From: Rickettsiales bacterium
Lineage (GTDB): Bacteria; Pseudomonadota; Alphaproteobacteria; Rickettsiales; CANDYO01
Direction of reading: 5' to 3'
Length of the DNA stretch: 23,582 nucleotides
NCBI GenBank assembly: GCA_947424995.1
Contig: CANDYO010000006.1
Coordinates: 1-23,582 of the forward strand
Positions 1-8,264 of the stretch are shown here, one piece after another. How positions within the stretch are numbered: position 1 is the first letter of the stretch; every line of letters begins with the position of its first letter. The translations under genes and the position numbers were made by a program. The notes beneath the pieces were generated by a model, which was given only the letters and a program-made list of their open reading frames with translations, had not been told where the DNA came from and made no database searches.

Positions 1-2
1 CT

Positions 3-1589
3 TTTATTACAGATGGAGCATATTTAGGCGTAATCAATAAAGAAAAAGAAGTGAAACTAAATAAGATAGAATTAAAACAATTTCACGATCATTCTTATGA
101 TGAAGGATATGTAACGCTCAGTGAAGAATTAACTGATTGTGATTTTAAAATTAATACAAATAATATTTATATTATCTCTTATAACATTGAGAACAAAATC
201 TTTCAATCTTGTAACTCAAAAATCAATAAAAATGAGTTTTATCCTACATATATCTCTTCTTATGTAAAATGGTTTGTTGGAGAACAGTTACATTTCGAAA
301 GATTTGGAAATTATATTGATTTCTCAAGTGATACAGTAAAAAGTGAAATGTATAATTTGCCGATTGGTTCAACGCAAATAATTACCGCTGCCACTGATCA
401 TAATAGTGTACGTAAAATAATAGATGAATTAATCTCAATGAGCGTCGATAAATCTTTATACACAAATAATCCTTACTATAGATTTTTAAAAAATATTATT
501 TTAAATCCAGATAATAATTATATTTATATTAAATTGCAGGCAGAAACTAAAGTTTTTTCAACTCATATAGATGAGTTATTAGAATTTTCAAATGCAAGTA
601 TTAGAGATTGGCAACAAACTCAAATCAAAAAATTTATAAAATCATTTTTTGAATTTTCCAAGCAAATCAATAGTAAAAGTGAATTGGAATTTATGAGTTT
701 TATAAAAATTCACTTACTTGATAGCGAACAAAATTTCATGAAATCGATTATCTTTTTCCAGGAACAAATGATTCCTAGATATAAAGAACATCTATTATTT
801 AATTTAGTTAGTAAAAACAATATTGAGAAAATAGAAGCTCTATTAAATAGTGATATAAACATTGATTGCACAATAAAAGGAGGAGTAACGCCACTACATT
901 TAGCCACAACTTTGGAGAAGGAAGATGCAGTAAGATTGTTGATAAAACATAATGCCAATATCGAAGCAACTACAATTGACAAAATCACACCGTTGATGAT
1001 CTCTTCTGAACAAAATTCTGTAGCAATAACAAAGCTATTGCTTGATAATGGAGCTAATCCAGATACAAAAGAGAGTCATGGGTATGCAGCATTATTTTTT
1101 GCAGTTCAAAAACATTCTACTGATACAATTGAGTTGCTAGCAAATAATGGAGCTAATTTCAATTTGGTTGATAATGACGGTAATACTCCATTTACTCTCG
1201 GATTAGAAAGAGGTGATTTAGCAATAATAAAATTATTTTTATCTTATGCGCCAAATTTACAATCTGAAGAATATATTTTATATAAACAAAGTCATGTATA
1301 TATAGATGATATATATAATGAAGTGATAAAATTTGAGACTAGTCCTATTGAATATATTCTTGAAAATAATCATAATACCACTAAAGCTATAAAAGCGTTT
1401 GATAATTTAAAAAATCATATTGATACAGAATGCATTGGAGTTCATACAAGCAAAATTCAAGGCTGCTTATATGAACTAAAAACCGATGAATTATATGATA
1501 ATCTTATAGAAATATGCTTTGATAATAACCTGTACGACAAAGCTTCTTTTATTTACTCATCAAACTGCACTATAGATATTTTTTTATAA
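3..1589 (+). CDS. Ankyrin-repeat protein, 5'-truncated by window edge
   Basis: The reading frame is open to the left edge of the window: codons from base 3 read through to a GTG at 51 without a stop, so the gene very probably starts upstream and GTG 51 is not the real start. Counting from codon 51, residues about 245-402 hold roughly five ankyrin repeats, with hallmarks such as GVTPLHLAT, AVRLLIKHNANIEA, ITKLLLDNGANPDT and TIELLANNGANFN. The first ~240 residues and the last ~110 match no family I recognise. No signal peptide or membrane segment is visible in the part present. Ankyrin proteins mediate protein-protein contacts and are often expanded as host-directed effectors in intracellular bacteria; an effector role here is only inference. 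It lies outside the biosynthetic cluster, 174 bp before the first regulator, and is probably not functionally linked to it. Confidence 0.85.
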   Translation, partial: FITDGAYLGVINKEKEVKLNKIELKQFHDHSYDEGYVTLSEELTDCDFKINTNNIYIISYNIENKIFQSCNSKINKNEFYPTYISSYVKWFVGEQLHFERFGNYIDFSSDTVKSEMYNLPIGSTQIITAATDHNSVRKIIDELISMSVDKSLYTNNPYYRFLKNIILNPDNNYIYIKLQAETKVFSTHIDELLEFSNASIRDWQQTQIKKFIKSFFEFSKQINSKSELEFMSFIKIHLLDSEQNFMKSIIFFQEQMIPRYKEHLLFNLVSKNNIEKIEALLNSDINIDCTIKGGVTPLHLATTLEKEDAVRLLIKHNANIEATTIDKITPLMISSEQNSVAITKLLLDNGANPDTKESHGYAALFFAVQKHSTDTIELLANNGANFNLVDNDGNTPFTLGLERGDLAIIKLFLSYAPNLQSEEYILYKQSHVYIDDIYNEVIKFETSPIEYILENNHNTTKAIKAFDNLKNHIDTECIGVHTSKIQGCLYELKTDELYDNLIEICFDNNLYDKASFIYSSNCTIDIFL

Positions 1590-1763
1590 ATTGAATAATA
1601 GCACTAACAGTGGCTATCGGTAATCTATTTCTAAATGAATACTCAAGCAATCTGTTTACATTAGAACTAATCAGTGAAAAATACCTAAAGACAACTAATA
1701 AATTTATGTGGCGTACATAGTTAGGTGTATGTTAGTATAGGTTGAGCTTAAAAAGATTGTAAC

Positions 1764-2579
1764 TTGCGTTTAGCGAGAATTAGTGTGAATAAAGAAGCTA
1801 TAGAATATTATCAAAGTGTTTCATCTAGAATGGAAGATTTCTGTAAGCCATTAGTTGAATATCTTGGCATAACAGTTTTTGGGTATTTCAAAGTATATAG
1901 AGATGGCTCTTATATATTCATATCCAACAGAGATCAACTCACTAAAGAATATATCTCTATGGTAAATAGCGACTTTATTTATTTTCAAAATTATTTAGAA
2001 AATAAAAATAGTAATAAATTGATTTTATGGCCTAGCGCACCAAATACACAAGGCATGCAAATATTTTTTAATCAAGGTTATTGGCATGGTTTTAATATAG
2101 TTCAACAAAGAGAAGATAGTAATGAATCCTTTTTTTTTGTATCAGGTAATAATAACTCTCAAATAAATCAATTTTATATTAAACATGCTAATATATTAGA
2201 AAATTTTACTGAACATTTTAAAACTATTTTTGTAAATGAAATAGCTAAATGTGAGCTATACAAGGCTAAGTATAAAAATGGGTTTAACTTTTATTTACCC
2301 GAATCTATTATGGAAAAAGAGCCATTTGATATTCAAGCCTTCTTAGAAGCTGCAGGTATAGATCAAGGATTGATAAGAGTTAATGGTCAGTCCGTCCGTC
2401 TAACACAAAGAGAAAGACAATGCTTAGAGCTTATGCACAAGGGCCATTCACTAAAAGGAATTGGTAGAGAATTATTAATTTCGCCAAGGACTATAGAATC
2501 TCATATCAACAATATAAAGCAAAAAACAGGCTATCATTATAAATATGATTTAATACAATTATATAGTAATTCACTGTAG
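1764..2579 (+). CDS. LuxR-type HTH regulator, paralog 1
   Basis: DNA-binding transcription regulator. The last ~65 residues are a GerE/LuxR-type helix-turn-helix: LTQRERQCLELM, then SLKGIGRELLISPRTIESHI, then NNIKQKTGY. The N-terminal ~200 residues form a sensor-like domain shared with the next two genes (for example FCKPLVEYLGI, VYRDGSYIF, ILWP). Its ligand is unknown, and it need not bind an acyl-homoserine lactone: no luxI-type gene is in the window. The start is uncertain. TTG 1764 gives 271 residues; GTG 1785 gives 264 and aligns as well with paralog 3, whose homologous segment begins with INDTLQYY. Neither has a good Shine-Dalgarno sequence. It is the first of three tandem same-strand copies, so local duplication is likely. 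It is well placed to control the cluster that starts at 4887, but this is inferred from position only. Confidence 0.85.
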   Translation: MRLARISVNKEAIEYYQSVSSRMEDFCKPLVEYLGITVFGYFKVYRDGSYIFISNRDQLTKEYISMVNSDFIYFQNYLENKNSNKLILWPSAPNTQGMQIFFNQGYWHGFNIVQQREDSNESFFFVSGNNNSQINQFYIKHANILENFTEHFKTIFVNEIAKCELYKAKYKNGFNFYLPESIMEKEPFDIQAFLEAAGIDQGLIRVNGQSVRLTQRERQCLELMHKGHSLKGIGRELLISPRTIESHINNIKQKTGYHYKYDLIQLYSNSL

Positions 2580-2631
2580 AAGATATTTCAGAGGGTTGGA
2601 CTTAAGAGCATTACTTACGAGGGTATTGAAT

Positions 2632-2645
2632 TAGTATATATACTA
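2632..2645. promoter_or_regulatory. 14-bp perfect palindrome upstream of regulator 2
   Basis: TAGTATATATACTA is a perfect dyad with no spacer. It sits 36 bp upstream of a possible -35 box and 110 bp before the second regulator's ATG. It may be an operator for one of the neighbouring LuxR-type proteins. Its AT-rich sequence in an AT-rich genome makes chance occurrence a real possibility. Confidence 0.3.
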
Positions 2646-2680
2646 TCCCAAAAATTGATTAAACACGACAAAATATCCAT

Positions 2681-2709
2681 TTGCATTCTATTTTAAGTTG
2701 TGTTAGTAA
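2681..2709 (+). promoter_or_regulatory. Possible sigma70 promoter for regulator 2
   Basis: TTGCAT (2681-2686), a 17-bp spacer and TAGTAA (2704-2709) form a plausible -35/-10 pair. Transcription would start near 2716, about 40 nt before the ATG at 2756. The match is moderate, and AT-rich DNA gives many false -10 hits. Confidence 0.3.
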
Positions 2710-2755
2710 TGATTATAGTAAAGTCTATTTAATTCTTTAAAAATCTAGAAGAATC

Positions 2756-3604
2756 ATGACCGACATAATTACTGCCAACAAATCAGCTTTATCATTTGCT
2801 ATTAATGCTATACCAAGAGTAAAAGAAATCTGTAAGCCATTGACAGAATATCTAGGGGTCAGTTGCTTTTGTTACTCCAGATTATATAATAATTGTGCTT
2901 ACATAGTATTAATGAATGGACATCAAGAATTCCAAGAGAAATACTATACTAACATCAGATCGCGTGATCCACATTTTAATTCATATTTAAAATCTACTCC
3001 CTTAAACGAAACTAGATTTTTTTTATGGCCTACCAAATACGAAAAATTATATTCTATGACTCAATTATATGATGCCTATGATATATGGCATGGTTATCAT
3101 ATAATTCGTCGACAAAAAGAATATTTAGAAATATTTGGATTTGCCTTTAATAAAAATACAGATAGCAAAGCTCAATTTTATATTCAAAATTCCAGATTAC
3201 TTGAGAAATTTTGTGATTATTTTATCATTAAAGCTGCAGATTTAATTAGTGACAACGATAAAAATAAATTAGCCTCTTATCAGCATAAATTTGATATTTC
3301 TTATTTAGAAGTAGCTGATAACAATACACAACAATTCTTGAGTGAAATTAGTAACTTAAAAAATCACTCTCTTATCAACAAAAGTGGAAATTTAATTCAT
3401 TTAACCCCGAGAGAATCAGATTGCATCTCAATACTCATGCAAAATAGAACTATGAAAGAAATAGGTAAGCTTCTAGACCTATCACCTAGAACAGTTGAAT
3501 GCCATATAGAAAATGTAAAGCAAAAATTAGAAGTTAATTACAAAAGTCAGTTGGTTGACATTTTTTCAAATGTATATAGAGCAAGTAATGGAGCTAAACT
3601 ATAA
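2756..3604 (+). CDS. LuxR-type HTH regulator, paralog 2
   Basis: A 282-residue member of the same family as its neighbours. The C-terminal GerE-type helix-turn-helix, about residues 215-275, reads LTPRESDCISILMQ, then MKEIGKLLDLSPRTVECHI and ENVKQKL. The N-terminal sensor-like domain has the family marks EICKPLTEYLGV, LYNNCAYIV, FFLWPTKYE and DIWHGYHII. The ATG at 2756 is the first in frame; only a weak purine-rich stretch precedes it. The 3' end overlaps the next gene by 17 bp. A broken near-copy of this gene's 5' end lies at the far side of the cluster (23162-23410, opposite strand), including a 33-bp exact match. The ligand and targets are unknown. Confidence 0.88.
   Translation: MTDIITANKSALSFAINAIPRVKEICKPLTEYLGVSCFCYSRLYNNCAYIVLMNGHQEFQEKYYTNIRSRDPHFNSYLKSTPLNETRFFLWPTKYEKLYSMTQLYDAYDIWHGYHIIRRQKEYLEIFGFAFNKNTDSKAQFYIQNSRLLEKFCDYFIIKAADLISDNDKNKLASYQHKFDISYLEVADNNTQQFLSEISNLKNHSLINKSGNLIHLTPRESDCISILMQNRTMKEIGKLLDLSPRTVECHIENVKQKLEVNYKSQLVDIFSNVYRASNGAKL
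2779..2811 (+). repeat. 33-bp exact repeat, copy in regulator 2
   Basis: This stretch inside the second regulator's N-terminal coding region (encoding KSALSFAINAI) is identical, in inverted orientation, to 23340-23372 in the pseudogene at the other end of the cluster. It marks a fairly recent duplication. As an inverted pair 20.5 kb apart, it could support inversion of the intervening island by recombination. Confidence 0.85.
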
Positions 3605-4427
3605 ACACATCAACAATATTATGATTAACGATACTCTGCAATATTATGAGAAAGTATCACATAGTATCATAGATTTTTGCAAGCCTCTGAATGATTGCTT
3701 GGGGATAAAGCTTTTTACATATTTTAAAGTATATAAAGATTCCCGTTATATGTTTTTGTCTAATGACTTAAACCTAACTAAGGATTTTATTTGTAACGCT
3801 CGTTATGGCAAGGTTTATTACAGAGATTATCTAGATACCAAAACTAATTATGAAGCAATTTTATGGCCTAAAAAACCAGAAATTGAAGAAATGGAGTTAG
3901 TATGCAGGCATGGCTATTGGAACGGTATGATGTTATGGCAACATCACAGCGATGGTATAGAAGGTTATGCATTCCTATCTGACAGAGATAATCATGAGAT
4001 CAACGAATTTTTTGTAAAAAACTCATTAATTCTAGAAAAGTTTTCGGATCACTTTAAAACTAAGTTTGGTGATAACATTATAAAAGAAGGTGAAAAATAC
4101 CTAAAAAAATTTGAAGATGGTTGCGAGTTTAGCTTACCTGTTCGCAAAATTGAAAATAATAATCAAAACATACAAGCTTTCCTGACTGCTATAGGGATAG
4201 ACAATTGTAGTTTTAAAATTAACGGAGAAATGGTTAAACTAACTCCAAGAGAACTACAATGTTTAGAGCTAATATCTAACGGTCTATCTCTTAAGATGGT
4301 TGGTAAACGGTTATCCTTATCGCCTAGAACTGTAGAAGTTCATATTAATAATATAAAGCAAAAAACAGGCTATAATTATAAGTATGACTTAATGCGGTTA
4401 TACCAAAATGAGCTTATAAAATTTTGA
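3588..4427 (+). CDS. LuxR-type HTH regulator, paralog 3
   Basis: The third tandem paralog and the closest of the three to paralog 1: both have DFCKPL, YFKVYKD/YFKVYRD, SNDLNLTK/SNRDQLTK, GYWNG/GYWHG and an almost identical helix-turn-helix (LTPRELQCLELIS, LSPRTVEVHINNIKQKTGY). I chose ATG 3588 (279 residues), which overlaps regulator 2 by 17 bp and has a GAG about 8 nt upstream. A TTG at 3555 would lengthen it by 11 residues but lies deep inside the previous gene; ATG 3621 would shorten it by 11. The overlap suggests translational coupling with regulator 2. No LuxI-type synthase or sensor kinase is adjacent, so it is an orphan regulator that may sense a small ligand or a product of this cluster (inference). 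Confidence 0.85.
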   Translation: MELNYKHINNIMINDTLQYYEKVSHSIIDFCKPLNDCLGIKLFTYFKVYKDSRYMFLSNDLNLTKDFICNARYGKVYYRDYLDTKTNYEAILWPKKPEIEEMELVCRHGYWNGMMLWQHHSDGIEGYAFLSDRDNHEINEFFVKNSLILEKFSDHFKTKFGDNIIKEGEKYLKKFEDGCEFSLPVRKIENNNQNIQAFLTAIGIDNCSFKINGEMVKLTPRELQCLELISNGLSLKMVGKRLSLSPRTVEVHINNIKQKTGYNYKYDLMRLYQNELIKF

Positions 4428-4851
4428 GCTCCATTTATGAGTACAAGACCTCGTGAATACACACCTACTCACAAAAACTCTAAGTTCAAGATTTTTTCGT
4501 TGCACTCAATAAATAGATTTAATCTTACCAAAAGTAAAAATTATAGATATGGACGATTTTAGATACCTTCTACTACTCCTTTGGCCTCCTCTTTCAGGAG
4601 AATAAGTTTACCAAATCTCCTCACGACAAAAGAGAATATCATAAAGCTTTGTGTTAAAGCTGAGCCTATAACTTCAAAGAGGTCTATCAAAAAATTATTA
4701 CCTATTTGATTTAGTAGTTTGGATACTAAAATATTTATAAAAACACAAAGCAGTACGTAAAAAATACTTATTTACAGAACTAATGTGGTTTTGTAGTATG
4801 CGACACATTAATTATAGTGAGGTAAATTACAAGGCCTTTGCATAAAAATTC
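4428..4851. other. Intergenic stretch, possible coding remnant
   Basis: No convincing gene. On the minus strand, 4559-4771 is open for 70 codons and has no ATG near its upstream end. It encodes a hydrophobic segment followed by RRFGKLILLKEEAKGVVEGI, which could be the tail of a decayed membrane protein. I cannot name a family, and AT-rich DNA read in a chance frame often looks hydrophobic. No clear terminator follows regulator 3. Confidence 0.3.
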
Positions 4852-4873
4852 ATTGTACAGTATCCCATACAAT
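4852..4873. promoter_or_regulatory. Dyad ATTGTA-N10-TACAAT before methyltransferase
   Basis: A perfect 6-bp inverted repeat with a 10-bp centre, ending 13 bp before the methyltransferase ATG. A possible -35 box, TTGCAT, lies just upstream at 4838-4843; 17 bp later, TATCCC (4861-4866, inside the dyad) is a poor -10. The position suits an operator at the promoter of the first cluster gene, and the LuxR-type regulators upstream are natural candidates to bind it. This rests on position and symmetry only. Confidence 0.35.
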
Positions 4874-4886
4874 TTAGGTAAATTAT

Positions 4887-5696
4887 ATGTCCAACTCTTT
4901 ATATATCTTAAAAACTGGTAAAGAAGCTATAGAATCACTTGAAACTCAGCATAATAGCCTATCAACAGAATCTTATAATCAATTACGGAAAGCAGGACTA
5001 AAAGAAGGGCAAATAGTTTGGGACGTAGGATGTGGAACTGGTACTATGACTGAATATCTCGCTAAAACTGTAGGTGAATTTGGAAAAGTGTATGCTCTAG
5101 ATGTCAGTAGCGAACAACTAGACGTAGCTGAAGAACGCATCTTAAAAGCTGGACTAAACAATGTCGTATTTATTAAAGGCGATATAACAAAAATTGAAAA
5201 TTTACAGATAAATCATGCAGACATAGTATATTCCCGCTTGATATTGATGCACTTGCAAAATCCTAAGGATGCTCTAAGAAAAATGTATTCGCTACTTAAA
5301 CCGAATGGAGTGCTTTTGCTGCAAGAATCCACAATTAGCACAAGTAGTTTTTCTAAAGAAAATATAATCCTGGATAATTATTTTCAAACACTTATTGATA
5401 TAGGCAAACATAAAGGAGTTGATTTTAATGTAGGCAAGAAATTGCCTTTTTTATGTTCAGAAATAGGTTTTACCAAAGTTGAATATTATACATCGCAGAA
5501 TAAATATACAGCAGCGGAAGCCAAACATATTCTTCTATCAAGGTTATTAGAGTGGCAAGACGAAGCCTTAAAATCTATGTTAGCAAGCAAAAGCGAAATA
5601 GATTCGTGGAAAAATGAAATTCTAGGCTTCCCTGATGATATATCATTCTATCATGCAGGAGCTGAGCAAACTCATGTTCTTGTATGGAAAGAATAA
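4887..5696 (+). CDS. Class I SAM-dependent methyltransferase
   Basis: A 269-residue Rossmann-fold methyltransferase of the UbiE/Methyltransf_11-25 type. Motif I is VWDVGCGTGTM (about 44-54). The acidic residue at the end of beta-2 is in YALDVSS (69-75). The segment before motif II is HADIVYSRLILMHL (110-123), followed by LKPNGVLLLQES. A Shine-Dalgarno-like AGGT lies 7 nt before the ATG. It is cytoplasmic; its methyl acceptor cannot be read from sequence. It lies between the regulators and the hydrazine-synthetase-like gene on the same strand, although a 525-bp gap separates it from the latter. It may tailor the cluster's product, possibly on N or O (inference). It could equally be an unrelated small-molecule methyltransferase. 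Confidence 0.85.
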   Translation: MSNSLYILKTGKEAIESLETQHNSLSTESYNQLRKAGLKEGQIVWDVGCGTGTMTEYLAKTVGEFGKVYALDVSSEQLDVAEERILKAGLNNVVFIKGDITKIENLQINHADIVYSRLILMHLQNPKDALRKMYSLLKPNGVLLLQESTISTSSFSKENIILDNYFQTLIDIGKHKGVDFNVGKKLPFLCSEIGFTKVEYYTSQNKYTAAEAKHILLSRLLEWQDEALKSMLASKSEIDSWKNEILGFPDDISFYHAGAEQTHVLVWKE

Positions 5697-6158
5697 TATA
5701 TTATTTATGAGATATAACCAATGTTATTACCGCAAAAATAAAACCCTACATAATTATAATCTTTTAAGTATTTAGTAGCAGAAATAGTTTATCAAATATA
5801 TAAAGAGTTTTTTATATTATATATTATAAGTTATTGCATAGTCTTTACTAAAAAACATTATTTTTGGGTTTGATTTAGAGATATAAGTGCTCAAATCTTT
5901 GAATCGAGTATAAAGCTTATGATAAAGATATTAGATTGCTCAAGAACATAACTTCAGTACACCAAGAAGAAAGCGCTTAACTTATTATTAAGGTTATCGT
6001 GTAGATGTTGATAAAAGTATAAAACTTAAAAAACTATAATTTTTACTATATTACAAAGGATAATTCGACCTAGAATATTTTTTATAAAAACTTATCACAT
6101 TATTATAAATAGCTAGATAATGCATCAATTAATAAAATCGATTATTTAAAAATTAATG
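5697..6158. other. AT-rich intergenic stretch, no gene seen
   Basis: About 460 bp of very AT-rich sequence after the methyltransferase stop. I see no reading frame with recognisable protein character, no convincing stem-loop terminator, and no tRNA or other structured RNA. It probably contains decayed sequence plus the upstream regulatory region of the cupin-MetRS gene. Confidence 0.4.
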
Positions 6159-6194
6159 TTGAGTTGTTATCAAACTCTACAATATCTGTATATA
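6159..6194 (+). promoter_or_regulatory. Possible promoter/dyad before cupin-MetRS gene
   Basis: TTGAGT (6159-6164) followed 18 bp later by TATCTG, or TTATCA (6167-6172) followed 16 bp later by TATATA, could serve as a promoter; neither is strong. The same stretch holds an imperfect dyad, GAGTT (6161-6165) with AACTC (6173-6177). The gene's Shine-Dalgarno sequence is AAAGGT at 6209-6214, 7 nt before the ATG. Confidence 0.25.
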
Positions 6195-6221
6195 TATTAA
6201 AAAAAGCTAAAGGTAGCAAAC

Positions 6222-8231
6222 ATGGAAATAGTAAAGCTTAATCACCAAAAATCTTCAGATCATTTTGATATAAATATGATAGAAGTCTTGCCTAAAGATA
6301 AATTAGAAAAAATTCCTTTTAGAGCAGATTATGGAACAATAAAACCAAAACAAATGACAACAAAACATAGGCATGATGAAAGAGAGGTTTTTTTTATAAT
6401 TAGCGGAAATGGGCTTGTTGAGAGTGAAGGTGTTATAGTTGGAGTGGAATCCGGAGACGTAATACACTTTAATCCTTTTGAAAGCCATACATTAACGAAC
6501 ACAGGTACTAGAGACTTATCTTTTTTAACAATGTATTGGCGAGACTATAAAAAAGCTATTGAAACTGCATCTAACAGACTAAATCAAACTTTACAAACCA
6601 CAGACGCAATCTATATAACATCAGGCCCTCCAACCCCAAATGGAGATCTTCATCTTGGACATATAGCAGGCCCATGTTTGGGCGCTGACGTTTGTACGCG
6701 TTATCTAAAAATGAGCGGTAGAGAAGCTTATAATATTTCATGGTCAGACGATTATCAAAGTAGCGTTGTAACTAAAAGCAAACAATTGGGACTTACTCCT
6801 GAACAGACAGCAGATAAATTTGCGACAGATATAAAATTAACTCTTGATAACATGAAAATTGAACTTGATTTGTATGTACGCCCTTTACATTCCAAAGAGT
6901 ATCAAGAAGATTTTGCTAATTTTTTTTATATGCTATGGAAGCAAAATATCTTCAGCGAAGAAAGAACATTAGCTTTTTTTGACAAGGAAACTAAAGCTTA
7001 TGTTAACGAAGGTAATATAAAAGGTAATTGTCCACACTGTAGAGAAAAATCATCTGGAAACATATGTGAAGAATGTGGATATCCTAATTCTTGTGTTGAT
7101 ATGATAGAACCTACGACGACATCATCGAATACTAAACCAATTGCTCAGCCAACCCTTCGTTTACATTTTCCTTTAAATAGGTATGTCGATCAACTAAAGA
7201 ATCATCATGATGATTCTGTTATGAGATCACGTTTACGTGTATTATTCAATCAAATGAGTGCAGAAGGGTTATTAAATTTTGTTGTTAGCCATCCCAGTAA
7301 TTGGGGGATCAGCGTTCCATTAGATCATTTTAAAAACCATACTATTTCTGCTTGGTTTGAAATGTCCTTTGCTTTCTTATTTTGTATTCGGGAAATAGAA
7401 AGACGTAAAAACATAGCCGAAAAAGATATCTCCATTCCACAAAATGCAAGAATTGTACATTTTTTTGGCTATGATAATGCTTTTTATTATACTACTCTTT
7501 TCCCATCAGTTTACCTAGCCGCTTTTCCTAATAGTAAGCTTAAAATAGATTATGTCTGTAATGAATTTTATTTACTAGATGAATTAAAATTTTCAACAAG
7601 TAAGGAACATGCTATATGGGCTCATCAATTACTCAAAGAAGTGCCAGCAGATGAAATTAGATTTTATTTAGCATATACTCGCCCAGAAACCTCACGTACT
7701 AATTTTACTAAAAAAGATTTTTATGAAGCTATTGAAAGTGAACTGGCAGGACGTTGGAGAACATGGCTTATAACTTTAAATGATAAAGTAAAATCTAAGT
7801 TTAATGGAAAAGTTCCAGAAGCCGGTTTATGGACTCATGAACATCGTAATTTTTTTGGTAGGTTGCAATGTTTCATCAAAGGTACAAAGGAAGCTTATGA
7901 AATAGAAACATTTTCTCTTCAGAAAGCTTGTCGACTGCTTTGTGAACTCGTAAGAGAGACTACTAATTTTGCTAATGAGGAAAAACATTGGTCTAACGCT
8001 CCTAACTGTGAAGCTGAATATAGAACCGCCATAACTATTGAAATTACAGCGGCACGATTATTAGCTTTACTAGCAGCACCATTAATGCCAGATTTTTCTA
8101 TAAAATTGTGGAATATGCTAGGTGGAATAGAAACCTATGGAGAGCTTAAGTGGCCAGAAATTCCTCCATTTGCAGTGCCAGATACGGAAATCAATTTAAA
8201 TAATCCTCCTATAAGATGCACATACATATAA
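6222..8231 (+). CDS. Cupin/MetRS-like hydrazine synthetase
   Basis: A 669-residue two-domain protein. Residues ~30-108 are a cupin with the metal-binding pattern H49, H51, E55 and H89 (KHRHDEREVFF; FESHTL). Residues ~128-660 are a class I methionyl-tRNA-synthetase-like domain with SGPPTPNGDLHLGH (HIGH motif HLGH, 144-147), a zinc knuckle C270-x2-C273-x8-C282-x2-C285, ISAWFEMSFAF, and KFSTS (456-460) in place of KMSKS. The C-terminal part resembles the MetRS helical domain. This architecture is that of Spb40-type enzymes from s56-p1 biosynthesis. They use ATP to join N6-hydroxylysine to an amino acid (glycine there) and rearrange the ester to an N-N bond, with the cupin metal implicated. The partner enzymes, lysine N6-hydroxylase and FAD oxidase, are at 20629-22999. 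A housekeeping MetRS would lack the cupin. The amino acid partner is unproven. Confidence 0.9.
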   Translation: MEIVKLNHQKSSDHFDINMIEVLPKDKLEKIPFRADYGTIKPKQMTTKHRHDEREVFFIISGNGLVESEGVIVGVESGDVIHFNPFESHTLTNTGTRDLSFLTMYWRDYKKAIETASNRLNQTLQTTDAIYITSGPPTPNGDLHLGHIAGPCLGADVCTRYLKMSGREAYNISWSDDYQSSVVTKSKQLGLTPEQTADKFATDIKLTLDNMKIELDLYVRPLHSKEYQEDFANFFYMLWKQNIFSEERTLAFFDKETKAYVNEGNIKGNCPHCREKSSGNICEECGYPNSCVDMIEPTTTSSNTKPIAQPTLRLHFPLNRYVDQLKNHHDDSVMRSRLRVLFNQMSAEGLLNFVVSHPSNWGISVPLDHFKNHTISAWFEMSFAFLFCIREIERRKNIAEKDISIPQNARIVHFFGYDNAFYYTTLFPSVYLAAFPNSKLKIDYVCNEFYLLDELKFSTSKEHAIWAHQLLKEVPADEIRFYLAYTRPETSRTNFTKKDFYEAIESELAGRWRTWLITLNDKVKSKFNGKVPEAGLWTHEHRNFFGRLQCFIKGTKEAYEIETFSLQKACRLLCELVRETTNFANEEKHWSNAPNCEAEYRTAITIEITAARLLALLAAPLMPDFSIKLWNMLGGIETYGELKWPEIPPFAVPDTEINLNNPPIRCTYI

Positions 8232-8264
8232 GTAATCGTTTTAGATTTTATCATAGGATGCTAA

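Noticed and set aside
1595..1723. Short plus-strand frame after the ankyrin gene (about 42 codons)
   Set aside because: No good start codon or Shine-Dalgarno sequence and no similarity to the ankyrin protein. Probably chance.
1764..4427. Acyl-homoserine-lactone quorum-sensing locus
   Set aside because: The regulators have LuxR-type DNA-binding domains, but no LuxI-type synthase is present and the N-terminal domains do not show recognisable AHL-binding motifs by eye.
4559..4771. Minus-strand 70-codon hydrophobic reading frame
   Set aside because: No start codon near its upstream end, no recognisable family and no ribosome-binding site. Noted as a possible remnant, not called as a gene.
6222..8231. 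Housekeeping methionyl-tRNA synthetase
   Set aside because: The N-terminal cupin, the degenerate KMSKS and the biosynthetic neighbours argue against tRNA charging as its role.
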